A DNA stretch of 64,000 nt. Source: Hyphomicrobiales bacterium. GTDB taxonomy: Bacteria; Pseudomonadota; Alphaproteobacteria; Rhizobiales; Beijerinckiaceae. The stretch is taken from positions 343,365-407,364 of the forward strand of contig UBNE01000003.1 in assembly GCA_900466745.1 (NCBI GenBank). Reading direction: 5' to 3'. The first letter of the stretch is position 1; each line of letters starts with the position of its first letter. Shown here one piece after another: positions 6,752-15,690 of this stretch. The notes under the pieces were generated by a model that searched no databases, was not told the origin of the DNA, and worked only from the letters and a program-made list of their open reading frames with translations. A program made the translations under genes and the position numbers.

Positions 6752-9036
6752 CGCGCCCGCTGGCCGGCCTGCGCATCGTCGAATGCGCCGGGCCGACGGC
6801 CCGGCCCGGCGAGCGCCTGGCCGTGGCGTTCGCAGGGCGCCTGGCCGCCGATCTCGGCGCGACGGTACTGAAGCTCGAACCGGCCGGCGGCGACCCACTG
6901 CGCGCCGATGGCGGCGATGGGTCCTTCGCCTTCCTCAATGCCGGCAAACAATCCTGTCCCCTCGAAGAGGGCCAGCCTGAGACGCTCGCACAGTTTCTGA
7001 GCGCCGCCGACGCGGTTCTCGGCGATGCCGCTTCTCCCGCGCTCGCGCAGGCCGCGGCGACGGGGCTGCGGTCGCATCGTCCCGGCGCGATGGTCGCGGT
7101 CTCTCTTCTCGGCCCGCTCGTGCCGCCGGAGACGCCGGCCAGCGAATTCACCGTCATGGCTTTGAGCGGCCTGCTCGACATCGTGGGCGATCCAGCCCGC
7201 GAGCCGTTGCGGCTGGGTGGACATCAGCTCGCCTATTCGGCCGGTCTCTCGGCGCTGACGGGCCTGGTCGCCGCGCTATGCCTGCCGGCGCGCGGCGAGG
7301 ATGGTTTGGGCGTTCCGGAACGGGTGCAGGTCAGCCTTCTCGAGACGGCGATCTGGCTGAACTGGAAAAGCGTGGCCTGCGCAGCGGCCGGAGAGCCGGT
7401 GCCGCATCGCTCGGGCCAGTCGGGCGACTGGCCGGTGGTGCGCTGCGCCGATGGCTGGGTCGCGCTGGTCTATCAGGATGCCGACTGGCCGGCGCTGCGG
7501 AAGCTCGCCGGCGACGATCGGCGCCTGGCCGATCCTGCCTTGGCGACCGCTGCCGGGCGAGCCGGGCGCACCGGCGAGATCGGCCGCATCGTCGAGGAAT
7601 ATCTGCGCGGGCTCACCCGGAGCGAGATTCATGCGCTGGCGCGGGCGGCGCGGCTGCCGCTCGGGCCGGTCTCCAGCGTGGCCGAGCTGATCGCGGATCC
7701 GCATCTCGTGGCACGGAATTTCATGCAGACGGTTCGTTTCGGCGAAGGGCGCACCGTCCTGACGAGGCCGCGCCTGCCCGTGCTCTGGGATGGCGAGGTG
7801 CTCGCGCCCGGCCCGGTGCCGCCCTTCGGCGGCGACGGAACACCGCTTGCCCGTTCGCCCGCCTTGCCGAAACGGGAGGCACCTTCGCGTCCGCTTCCGG
7901 GCAAGCGCAGCCTGCCGCTGACCGGCTGCCGGGTTCTCGACCTCGGCATCATCACGGCCGGCGCGGCGACCAGCGCTCTGCTGGCCGATCTCGGTGCCGA
8001 GGTCATCAAGATCGAATCCCCGGGCTATCGCGACCCCTTCCGTGCCTGGCAGGGCGGTGAGGGCGGCGTCGACAGCGATCTGCCGACCTTCTTCCGTTAC
8101 ACCAACCGCAACAAGATCGGTGCCAGCATCGACCTCAAGCAGCCGGCCGGGCGCGAGGCGTTCGTCCGGCTCGCAGCCCGGTGCGACGTGGTGGTGGAGA
8201 ATTTCCGACGCGGCGTGATGGCCCGTCTCGGCATCGACTATCCCGCTCTGAAGGCCGTGAATGCCGGCTTGATCTTCGCCTCCCTGTCGAGCCAGGGGGA
8301 GAGCGGTCCGGAGGCGGGCTACGTCTCCTATGGCACGACGCTGGAGGCCATGGCCGGCCTCGCCTGGCTCACCGGCTATGCCGGCGGCGGGCCCGTCGTT
8401 TCCGGCAAGGATCTGAACTATCCCGACCAGGTCGTGGCGATCTTCGCGGCCGGCATGGTGGCCGCCGCCTGGCTCCAGCGCCGGCGGACCGGGCAGGGCG
8501 CCCATCTCGATATCTCACAGCGCGAGCTCACCGCTTTCCTCGTCGGCGAAGCTTTCGTGAGCCCTCCCGCGCAACCGCGCCGCGGCAATGCCGAGAATGC
8601 CTATGCGCTGCAGGATTGCTTTCGGGCGCGCGACGGTTGGGTCGCGCTCAGCCTGTCGTCGGAGCAGGTCGCGACACTGGCGCGAAATGGCCTCGACACG
8701 GCGGCGCTGGCGGGCAGGATCGCCGCGATGAGCCGCGAGGAGGCCGCGCGGATGCTGACCGCACGGGGGATCGCGGCTGCGCCGGTACTCGACGGGGCCG
8801 AGGTTCTGGCGCGGCGCGGCGAAAGCTGGCGGGACGCGCTGGCCGAGGGGCCGGGCCGGCGCCTCGCCAAGGGCTTTCCGTTCCGTTTCGATGATGTGCC
8901 GCTGTCGATCTTCGCCGATGCGCCGCATGTCGGGGCCGACACGGCGCGGGTGCTCGGCGAGATCGGCGGCTTTTCCGCGCAGGAGATCGCGGAACTGGTT
9001 GCGACCGGGGCGGCGGAGTGCTGGCGCAAGTCCTGA
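6748..9036 (+). CDS. Double-length family III CoA-transferase, N-terminal half apparently inactive
   Basis: The 762-residue protein is two CaiB/BaiF (family III) CoA-transferase units joined head to tail, about residues 1-360 and 388-762; single members are about 400 residues. These enzymes move CoA between carboxylates through an aspartyl-CoA intermediate. The second unit has the expected aspartate (D560 in NYPDQVVA). In the first unit the matching stretch reads QLAYSAGLSAL with no acid at that position, so this half is probably structural. Start is TTG at 6748, overlapping the hydratase stop. It ends eight bases from the convergent dppC stop. Family III enzymes normally form interlocked dimers, so a fusion could make a pseudo-heterodimer. 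Confidence 0.88.
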   Translation: MTRPLAGLRIVECAGPTARPGERLAVAFAGRLAADLGATVLKLEPAGGDPLRADGGDGSFAFLNAGKQSCPLEEGQPETLAQFLSAADAVLGDAASPALAQAAATGLRSHRPGAMVAVSLLGPLVPPETPASEFTVMALSGLLDIVGDPAREPLRLGGHQLAYSAGLSALTGLVAALCLPARGEDGLGVPERVQVSLLETAIWLNWKSVACAAAGEPVPHRSGQSGDWPVVRCADGWVALVYQDADWPALRKLAGDDRRLADPALATAAGRAGRTGEIGRIVEEYLRGLTRSEIHALARAARLPLGPVSSVAELIADPHLVARNFMQTVRFGEGRTVLTRPRLPVLWDGEVLAPGPVPPFGGDGTPLARSPALPKREAPSRPLPGKRSLPLTGCRVLDLGIITAGAATSALLADLGAEVIKIESPGYRDPFRAWQGGEGGVDSDLPTFFRYTNRNKIGASIDLKQPAGREAFVRLAARCDVVVENFRRGVMARLGIDYPALKAVNAGLIFASLSSQGESGPEAGYVSYGTTLEAMAGLAWLTGYAGGGPVVSGKDLNYPDQVVAIFAAGMVAAAWLQRRRTGQGAHLDISQRELTAFLVGEAFVSPPAQPRRGNAENAYALQDCFRARDGWVALSLSSEQVATLARNGLDTAALAGRIAAMSREEAARMLTARGIAAAPVLDGAEVLARRGESWRDALAEGPGRRLAKGFPFRFDDVPLSIFADAPHVGADTARVLGEIGGFSAQEIAELVATGAAECWRKS

Positions 9037-9044
9037 GGGCCCCC

Positions 9045-9929
9045 TCAGAACCGCCGGGCTAATCTTGGATCGAGCATGTCGCGCAGGCCGTCGCCGAGCA
9101 TGTTGATCGCCAGCACCATGAAGCCGAGGAACATGCCGGGGAAGAAGATGATCCAGAAGGCGAGCTGCACATAGCTGCGGCCGTCGGAGAGGATGTTGCC
9201 CCAACTCGGAATCTCAGGGGGAATGCCGACGCCGAGGAAGCCGAGATAGGACTCGATCAGCACGGCCGAGGCGCAGACATAGGTCGCCTGGATAATGATC
9301 GGCGTCAGCGCGTTGGGCAGGATGTGGCGCAGCAGCAGGCGCGGCATGCGGGCGCCGATCGCGGTCGCGGCCTCGACATAGGGCAATTCGCGGATCACCA
9401 GCACGACCGAGCGCACCAGCCGGACCATGCGGGGCACCTCCGGTACGGTGATGGCGATGACGACGGTGAGCAGCCCCGGGCGTGCCAGCGCCATCATGGC
9501 GACGGCGAGCAGAATGGCCGGGATCGCCATGAGCCCGTCCATGATCCGCATGATCACGCTGTCGAACCAACGATACATGCCGGCGAGCAGGCCGAGAACG
9601 CTGCCGATCAGCGTGGTCAGCGCGGCGACCCCGAGGCCGACGAGAAGCGAGATGCGCCCGCCATAGACTGTGCGGCTGAAGACGTCGCGACCGAGATTGT
9701 CCGTGCCGAACCAGTGCTCGGCGCTGGGCGCGCGGAGCCGATGCGCGACATTGAGCGCGAGCGGATCATGCGTCGCCAGCACGGGGGCGAGGAGCGCGGT
9801 GCCGACGAGCAGCGTGATCAGCATGCCGCCGATCACGACCGTGACATGGCGCTGGGCGCCGCGCAGCAGCCAATGCCGTTTCGTGCGCGAGAAGGCCAGC
9901 CGGGGCGTTGCGATATCGGCGCTGGTCAT
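9045..9929 (-). CDS. Peptide/nickel-type ABC transporter permease, DppC family
   Basis: The 294-residue inner-membrane protein has the DppC features: HWFGTDNLGRDVFSR after the first helix and the ATPase-contact loop EAATAIGARMPRLLLRHILPN. About six helices are predicted. The start at 9929 overlaps the preceding permease stop by one base (TGATG). It is the last gene of the operon on this strand. No ATP-binding subunit follows; the convergent CoA-transferase gene ends eight bases away. The importer must borrow ATPases encoded elsewhere. Confidence 0.92.
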   Translation of the reverse strand: MTSADIATPRLAFSRTKRHWLLRGAQRHVTVVIGGMLITLLVGTALLAPVLATHDPLALNVAHRLRAPSAEHWFGTDNLGRDVFSRTVYGGRISLLVGLGVAALTTLIGSVLGLLAGMYRWFDSVIMRIMDGLMAIPAILLAVAMMALARPGLLTVVIAITVPEVPRMVRLVRSVVLVIRELPYVEAATAIGARMPRLLLRHILPNALTPIIIQATYVCASAVLIESYLGFLGVGIPPEIPSWGNILSDGRSYVQLAFWIIFFPGMFLGFMVLAINMLGDGLRDMLDPRLARRF

Positions 9930-10876
9930 CAGGGGATGCTCCTGATGCGCGGATCGAACAGCCCGTAGCTGAGGTCCACGAGAAGGTTGATCAGGACATA
10001 GGCGAGCGACGCGAGCAGCAGCACGCCCTGGATCACGGGATAGTCGCGCTGGGTCACGGCCTCGATGGTCAGGCGGCCGACGCCGGGAATGGCGAAGACG
10101 CTCTCGGCGACGACGACGCCGCCGATCAGCAGGGCGATGCCGCTGCCGATGGTGGTGACGATCGGGACCGCGGCGTTGCGCAGTGCGTGCTTGAACAGGA
10201 TCGGGAGCTGGCTGAGGCCCTTCGACCGGGCGGTACGGATGTAATCTTCCCCGAGCACCTCGATCATGGTCGAGCGGGTCATGCGCGTCAGCAGCGCCAT
10301 GAAGACCAGGCCGAGCGTCAGCGACGGCAGCACGAGATGGGTCAGGTACGGCGCCGGCCCCTGCGACAAGGGCCTGAAGCCCTGCACCGGCAGCCAGCGC
10401 AGCTTCAGCGCGAAGCCCCAGACCAGCCCGTAGCCGATGATGAAGATCGGGAAGGAGAAGGCCACGGTCGCCAGCGCCATGACGGCCCGGTCGATCCAGC
10501 GGCCGACCTGCCAGGCGGCGACGATGCCGAGCGGGATCGCGCTGCACACGGCGAAGGTCATCGTGGTCGCCGCCAGCGACAGTGTCGGTTCGAGGCGGCC
10601 GGCGATCAGTTCCAGCACCGGCTTGCGGCTGAACAGCGACTGCCCGAGATCGCCGCCGAGCAGCCGGCCGATCCAATGCAGGAACTGGTAGAGCATGGGC
10701 TCGTCGAGGCCGAGGCTCCTGCGGATACGATCGATATCCTCGCTGGTGGCGTGATCGCCCGCGATCACCGCGGCCGGATCGCCCGGGCCGACGCGGATCA
10801 TCACGAAGACGATGACTGCGACCACCATCATGACGATGGCGGTCGAGCCGATTTTTCGCAGGACGAAGTTGATCAT
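9929..10876 (-). CDS. Peptide/nickel-type ABC transporter permease, DppB family
   Basis: The 315-residue membrane protein shows DppB hallmarks: an N-terminal helix MINFVLRKIGSTAIVMMVV, DPAAVIAGDHA, and the coupling loop EDYIRTARSKGLSQLPILFKH. It forms the membrane channel with the DppC-type subunit encoded directly after it. The gene begins 22 bases after the binding-protein gene and shares one base with the next gene, so the three are one transcript. Substrates of this family include peptides, nickel, opines and glycosides, so the class does not fix the cargo. Confidence 0.92.
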   Translation of the reverse strand: MINFVLRKIGSTAIVMMVVAVIVFVMIRVGPGDPAAVIAGDHATSEDIDRIRRSLGLDEPMLYQFLHWIGRLLGGDLGQSLFSRKPVLELIAGRLEPTLSLAATTMTFAVCSAIPLGIVAAWQVGRWIDRAVMALATVAFSFPIFIIGYGLVWGFALKLRWLPVQGFRPLSQGPAPYLTHLVLPSLTLGLVFMALLTRMTRSTMIEVLGEDYIRTARSKGLSQLPILFKHALRNAAVPIVTTIGSGIALLIGGVVVAESVFAIPGVGRLTIEAVTQRDYPVIQGVLLLASLAYVLINLLVDLSYGLFDPRIRSIP

Positions 10877-10898
10877 CGGACGGCCGGCCCCCGTCCGC

Positions 10899-12485
10899 TC
10901 ACTGCTTCTCGATGTTCCAGTAGACCGGCACGCCGGCCTTCAGCACGCCCTTGATGTTCGAGCGGAAGGCGATCGGCTGGACGTATTGCCCCAGATTCAC
11001 ATAGGGCACGGAAACGAAGGCGCGGGTCTGGATGGCGTCGACCATGGTGCGGCGCTTCGCAGGATCGGATTCCTGCGCCCAGGCCGAGACCAGCTTCGTC
11101 AACTCCTCGTCGCAGGCCCAGCCGATATTGGCCTTGTCGCATTGCGAGTTGAACCAGATGTTCGCCAGCGGCGAAGCGGGGTCCGGCCCGCCCTGCGAGG
11201 TGACGAACAGGTTCCATCCGCCCTTGTCCGGGGCGTCCTTCTTGGCGCGCCGGGCGGTGATCGTCGCCCAGTCCTGCGACTGGACGTCGACATTGAGGCC
11301 GGCCTTGCGCATCGCGGCGATCAGGACGTTTTCGGCGGCCTGGTATTGCGGCCGGTCGGTCGGCAGCATGACGACGATCGGCTCGCCCTTGTAGCCAGCC
11401 TCCTTGAACAGCGCCTTGGCTTTCTCGATGTCGACGGTCAGCCCGACGACACCGGCCTTGGTCTCGTTCTCGGAACCGCACATGAAATAGGTGACGCAGC
11501 TCTTGAGGTAGTAGTCCGGGTCGCCGACAACGGCCTGCATCGCTTCCGCCTGGTTCGTCAGGTAGAGCAGGGCCTGGCGCGCCTTATAGTTGTCGAAGGG
11601 CGGGAACAGCGAGTTCGGGCGCGCCATCATCTGGACGCCGAGCAGGTCGATGGTGAGGACGGTGATGTTCGGGTCGCTCTTCATCAACTGGACGAAATCG
11701 AGCGGCGGCGCCTCGAAATAATCGATCTCGCCGGCCTGCAGCGCCGAGAGCGTCGTGTTGTTGTCGGGGATGTAGAGCCACTCGACGCGGTCGAGCTTGG
11801 CGACCTTGCCGCCGGCGAGATAGTCGGCCGGCTCGTTGCGCGGGATGTAGTCCGGGTTGCGGACATAGACCGCCTTGGCGCCGGGCTGCCATTCGTCGCG
11901 CTTCATGATGAAGGGGCCGGAACCGATCGGGTCGGTGATCTGCTTGTCGATCGGCTGCTCGGCGATGCGCTTGGGCATCATGAAGGCCGGCGCCTCGGCG
12001 CCGGCGAGGGCTTCCAGCACGAGGCCGAACTTCTCCTTGAGCTTGATCCGGAAGGTGAGGTCGTCGACGATCTCGTAGCCTTCCATCGCCCGGGTCATGT
12101 GCTGGCCCATGGCGTTGCGCTGCGCCCAGCGCTTGAGCGAGGCGACGCAGTCGGCCGCGGTCACCGGGGTACCGTCATGCCACTTCATGCCCTTCCGCAG
12201 CGTGAAGCTGTAGATCATGCGGTCCGGGCTGACGGTGTAGCTGTCGACCATCTGCGGCTTCGGCTCGAATTTCGAGTTCAGCGCGAACAGGTTGTCATAG
12301 ACGAGATAGCTGTGCCGGATCGTGACGTAGGCCGTCGACCAGGTCGGGTCGATGATCTTGAGGTCCGCGTTGACCACGGCGCGCAAGGTCTTGTCCGAAG
12401 CCAGGGCCGGACAGGCCGCCGCCGCGATTCCTGCGATCAGCAGCGATGCCGACGCGATTTTCCGAATGGCGCGTTTGAAGACCAT
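10899..12485 (-). CDS. ABC transporter periplasmic binding protein, family 5 (DppA/OppA)
   Basis: The 528-residue exported receptor has a signal peptide (SASLLIAGIAAAACPALAS) and the family 5 core, including FTLRKGMKWHDGTPVTAADC near residue 100. Length fits the family. ATG at 12485 is the only start that gives the full signal peptide. It heads a dppA-dppB-dppC-like operon lying downstream of the acyl-CoA ligase gene. Upstream at 12557-12570 is a variant of the ATGCAT palindrome seen before other catabolic operons here, which suggests shared induction rather than general peptide feeding. Confidence 0.92.
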   Translation of the reverse strand: MVFKRAIRKIASASLLIAGIAAAACPALASDKTLRAVVNADLKIIDPTWSTAYVTIRHSYLVYDNLFALNSKFEPKPQMVDSYTVSPDRMIYSFTLRKGMKWHDGTPVTAADCVASLKRWAQRNAMGQHMTRAMEGYEIVDDLTFRIKLKEKFGLVLEALAGAEAPAFMMPKRIAEQPIDKQITDPIGSGPFIMKRDEWQPGAKAVYVRNPDYIPRNEPADYLAGGKVAKLDRVEWLYIPDNNTTLSALQAGEIDYFEAPPLDFVQLMKSDPNITVLTIDLLGVQMMARPNSLFPPFDNYKARQALLYLTNQAEAMQAVVGDPDYYLKSCVTYFMCGSENETKAGVVGLTVDIEKAKALFKEAGYKGEPIVVMLPTDRPQYQAAENVLIAAMRKAGLNVDVQSQDWATITARRAKKDAPDKGGWNLFVTSQGGPDPASPLANIWFNSQCDKANIGWACDEELTKLVSAWAQESDPAKRRTMVDAIQTRAFVSVPYVNLGQYVQPIAFRSNIKGVLKAGVPVYWNIEKQ

Positions 12486-12556
12486 CGAGCACTCCTCCCA
12501 TGTTGCATTCTGTTCGATGCCGTCCCGGGCGGCGTTGCCGGCGGCCAGACATTCGA

Positions 12557-12570
12557 TGATGCATTTTATA
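12557..12570. promoter_or_regulatory. ATGCAT-family site C upstream of the family 5 ABC operon
   Basis: GATGATGCATTTTATA here lines up with site B over ATGATGCAT-N-TTATAT, with the left half degenerate (CGATG in place of GCATG). It lies about 75 bases before the binding-protein start in an otherwise featureless 172-base gap. Confidence 0.5.
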
Positions 12571-12657
12571 TGAAATAAGATTGGAGGGAGCGGCAGCCGC
12601 TGTCAAGCGCGGCCCGGCACCATGACCGGAGGCCGCGCGAGGCGGTCGAAAGCTGGC

Positions 12658-14190
12658 TTAGCGCGCCACCAGTTTGGGATGAGGGCCGTCGAGCAGCGCG
12701 TACTGCGCCAGCACGCGTTCCCGAACCGCCTTGTGGCTGACCTTCAACATGGCGTTGCGCGGCAATTCGTCGAGGGCGATCAAGGCGCGCGGGCGCTTGT
12801 AGCCGGTCATCGCCGCGATGGTGCCCGATAGCCTGTCCTCCCAGCCCGGCGGCGGATTCTCTGCGACGGCGACGATGACCTCGCCCCAATATTCCGAGGG
12901 CAGGCCGAAGGCGACGATCTCGCCTCCGCCGAGCGCCGCCGCGAGTGGCCGCTCCACCTCCTCGGGCGCGACCTTGTAACCGCCGGTCTTGATCATGTTG
13001 GCGCTGCGCCCGACGAGGTGAAGGCGACCACGCTCGTCGAGATAGCCAAGGTCGCCGGTCTCGTGGAACGCGTCGGGCGGCAGTGCCGCATAGCCCCCGT
13101 CCGCGGTGATCGTGCCGGCCATCATCTGGTGAGCACGCAGCAGGATCTCGCCGACCTCGCCGCAAGCCGCCCGGCGGCCATCGTCCGACCGGATCACGAC
13201 CTCGACCCCGGGCGCCGGCCAGCCGACGCAGGCATCAGCGTCGGCGCCGCCCTCGGCATACCAGGCGTCCGTCTCGGGCGGCTCGAGCACCGTGATCGGG
13301 TTGACTACCTCCGTCTTGCCGTAGGTGACGCGGATGACCGGGCCGAAGATGGCACGGGCGCGGGCATAGAGCGTCGGCGAAAGCGTCGCCGTGCCGCAAT
13401 AGATCGTCTTGAGGCCGGACAGCGACCGCCCTTTCGCCGCCGCGACGATCTTTGCGAGCACGGTCGGCGGCGCGAACATCTCGTCCGCCTCGCCCCGCTC
13501 GAGGATGCCGAGCACGGCATCGGTGTCGACGCCGTCGAGCAGCGTCACCGCGCCGCCGAGGTCGAGATAGGCATAGGTCAGCAGCCCGGCGCCGTGCGAA
13601 AACGGCGTCATCAGCAGCAGGCGGCTGTCGGGGCCGGGCTTGTGCGGCATCGCTGCCCGCTGCAGCAGGTTGGCGGCGAAGCGTCCGGCCTGGCTGGTGA
13701 CGATGCCCTTCGGCGGACCGGTCGTGCCCGAGGTGAAGCCGATCCGGGCCCAGTCGTCGAGCCGGACATGCGGAAAGCTGCCGGTGCCGAATGTGGCGGT
13801 GCCGATGCTCTCGATCGCATGCACCTGCGCGCCCATGCGCTCGAACCGGGGCGCCTGCGCGCGTGTCGTCACGATGTGGCGCAGGCCGGCGAGCGCGATG
13901 CAGTGGCGCAGATCGGCATCGGCGAGGCCGGGATTGAGCGCGACTTCCGCCGCCCCCGACATGACGATGCCGATGCTGGTCCAGACGGCCGGAATGCCGT
14001 TGCGCACGAAGCTCGCCACCGGCTCGCCGGGTGCGATGCCCTTCTCCCCCAACGCGAAGCCGAGTGCCGCTGCCCTTTCTCCGAGCGCGCGATAGGTGAT
14101 CGTGCCGCCGGCGTCCTCGATCGCGATGCGGTCGCCGAAGCGCTGGCAGAGCGTGGCGAAGCTGTCGCCGTGGCAGAAGGTCTCCGGCAT
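12658..14190 (-). CDS. AMP-forming acyl-CoA synthetase (class I adenylate-forming)
   Basis: The 510-residue enzyme would activate a carboxylic acid to its CoA thioester using ATP. Adenylation motifs are intact: the P-loop FTSGTTGPPKG at about 152-161, YGKTEV (A5 region), GDLGYLDERGRLHLVGRS, the hinge MIKTGGYKV and a C-terminal catalytic lysine in NAMLKVSHK. The start is eight bases from the enoyl-CoA hydratase stop, at the end of the livKHMGF-ech string. The substrate is therefore likely to be an acid brought in by the LIV-type importer. Chain length or ring type cannot be predicted. Confidence 0.9.
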   Translation of the reverse strand: MPETFCHGDSFATLCQRFGDRIAIEDAGGTITYRALGERAAALGFALGEKGIAPGEPVASFVRNGIPAVWTSIGIVMSGAAEVALNPGLADADLRHCIALAGLRHIVTTRAQAPRFERMGAQVHAIESIGTATFGTGSFPHVRLDDWARIGFTSGTTGPPKGIVTSQAGRFAANLLQRAAMPHKPGPDSRLLLMTPFSHGAGLLTYAYLDLGGAVTLLDGVDTDAVLGILERGEADEMFAPPTVLAKIVAAAKGRSLSGLKTIYCGTATLSPTLYARARAIFGPVIRVTYGKTEVVNPITVLEPPETDAWYAEGGADADACVGWPAPGVEVVIRSDDGRRAACGEVGEILLRAHQMMAGTITADGGYAALPPDAFHETGDLGYLDERGRLHLVGRSANMIKTGGYKVAPEEVERPLAAALGGGEIVAFGLPSEYWGEVIVAVAENPPPGWEDRLSGTIAAMTGYKRPRALIALDELPRNAMLKVSHKAVRERVLAQYALLDGPHPKLVAR

Positions 14191-14198
14191 GGTCCGCG

Positions 14199-14993
14199 TC
14201 AGCGTCCCCGGAACCGCGGCTTGCGCCTCTCGCCGAAGGCGGCGACGCCCTCGCGCCGGTCCTCGGTCGGCACCATCCGGTTATAGGCCTCGATCTCGAA
14301 GAGCAGCCCATCCGCGAGACTCAGCGACAGGCCGTGATGCATCGCGCGCTTCGCCTGCCGGATCGCGATCGGTGCGTTGTCGGCGATGATCTTCGCAGTC
14401 GCGACCGCTTCCGGGATCAGGCTTTCGGGCTCGCAGACACGGTTGACCATGCCCCAGCTCGCGGCTTCCTCGGCCGACCATGGCTTACCGGACAGGAGAA
14501 GCTCCTTGGCACGGCGTTCGCCCACCGCGCGCGGCAGGTTCTGCGTGCCGCCCGCGCCGGGCATGATGCCGAGGGTCACCTCCGGCAGCGCGAAGCGGGC
14601 ATTGCGCGAGGCATAGATGAAATCGCAGCACAGGGCGGTCTCGCAGCCGCCGCCATAGGCGGGGCCGTTGACGGCGGCGATGACCGGTACCGGGCAGTCG
14701 ATGATCGCGCGCACCATGCGCTCGAAGATGTGGTGCTGCGCCTGCCAGGCCGCATCGGTCATGCCGTTGCGCTCCTTCAGGTCGCCACCGGCGCAGAAGA
14801 CCTTCTCGCCGGCGCCGGTCAGGACGATGGCGCGGGAATCGGACGGGTCCGCCAGCATCGTCTCGAAGATGTCGAGCAGGTCGAGCCCCATCCGGGTGTT
14901 CATGGCGTTCGCCGCCTGCGGGCGGTTCAGCGTGACGAGGAGGACCTCCGGCTCCGGCCGGGCGACCAGAAGCGTTTCGTAAGCGTCGCGCAT
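14199..14993 (-). CDS. Enoyl-CoA hydratase/isomerase family protein
   Basis: This 264-residue crotonase has both oxyanion-hole segments (VFCAGGDLKERN and GPAYGGGCETAL) and the strand FALPEVTLGIMPGAGG, which carries the usual glutamate and the glycine turn. ATG at 14993 gives the family-typical N terminus MRDAYETLLV; an ATG 11 codons earlier lies inside livF. It sits four bases after the livF stop and eight bases before the ligase, so it is part of the livKHMGF operon. It probably hydrates an unsaturated CoA ester formed from the imported acid. Confidence 0.9.
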   Translation of the reverse strand: MRDAYETLLVARPEPEVLLVTLNRPQAANAMNTRMGLDLLDIFETMLADPSDSRAIVLTGAGEKVFCAGGDLKERNGMTDAAWQAQHHIFERMVRAIIDCPVPVIAAVNGPAYGGGCETALCCDFIYASRNARFALPEVTLGIMPGAGGTQNLPRAVGERRAKELLLSGKPWSAEEAASWGMVNRVCEPESLIPEAVATAKIIADNAPIAIRQAKRAMHHGLSLSLADGLLFEIEAYNRMVPTEDRREGVAAFGERRKPRFRGR

Positions 14994-14997
14994 GGCT

Positions 14998-15690
14998 CTA
15001 AAGATACTCCTCGACCAACGCTGCATCGCCGATATCGGCGACGCTGCCGCTGCGCCTGACCTCGCCGCCGCGCATGATGTAGCCGCGCGTGGCGAGCTTC
15101 AGCGCAGGGCGGGCCATCTGCTCGGTCATCAGGATGGTGGTCCCGCGCCGCTGGATCTCGCGGATGGCGTCGCTGATCCGCTGGATCCAGACGGGGGCGA
15201 GGCCGAGGAAGGGTTCGTCGAGCAGGAGCAGCTTCGGGTAGGAGCTCATGGCGCGGGCGAAGGCGACGATCTGCTGCTGGCCGCCGCTGAGCTGCCCTGC
15301 GGGCTGCTCGGCTCTCTCCGCCAGGATCGGGAAGACCGAGCTGAGCCAGTCGAAGGCTTCCTTCTGGTGCCTGCGGCCCATGCCGAAGGCGCCGGACAGG
15401 ACGTTGTCTGCGACCGAGAGCGTGCCGAAGACCTTCCGCCCTTCCGGCGAGTAGCCGATGCCGGCACGCGCCCGCCGGTCGGCGCTGAGGCCGCCGATAT
15501 CCTGCCCCTTGAAGCGGATCCGGCCGCCGCAGGTCTGGGTCGCGCCGATGACGGCGTTGATCAGGCTCGACTTGCCGGCGCCGTTGGCGCCGATCAGCAG
15601 GACGGTCTCGCCTTCCTCGACCTCGATCGAGACCTTGTGCAGCGCGGTGATGCCGCCATAGCGGACCTCGATATCCTCGACGGAAAGCAT
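14998..15690 (-). CDS. livF: Branched-chain amino-acid-type ABC transporter ATPase LivF
   Basis: The 230-residue ATPase has Walker A GANGAGKSS, signature LSGGQQQI and Walker B LLLLDEPFLGLAP, all intact. It couples ATP hydrolysis to import as one of two ATPase subunits. It shares one base with livG (TGATG), showing tight coupling. Despite the family name, LIV importers next to CoA ligases and hydratases often carry aromatic or other organic acids, which suits this operon better than leucine uptake. Confidence 0.93.
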   Translation of the reverse strand: MLSVEDIEVRYGGITALHKVSIEVEEGETVLLIGANGAGKSSLINAVIGATQTCGGRIRFKGQDIGGLSADRRARAGIGYSPEGRKVFGTLSVADNVLSGAFGMGRRHQKEAFDWLSSVFPILAERAEQPAGQLSGGQQQIVAFARAMSSYPKLLLLDEPFLGLAPVWIQRISDAIREIQRRGTTILMTEQMARPALKLATRGYIMRGGEVRRSGSVADIGDAALVEEYL

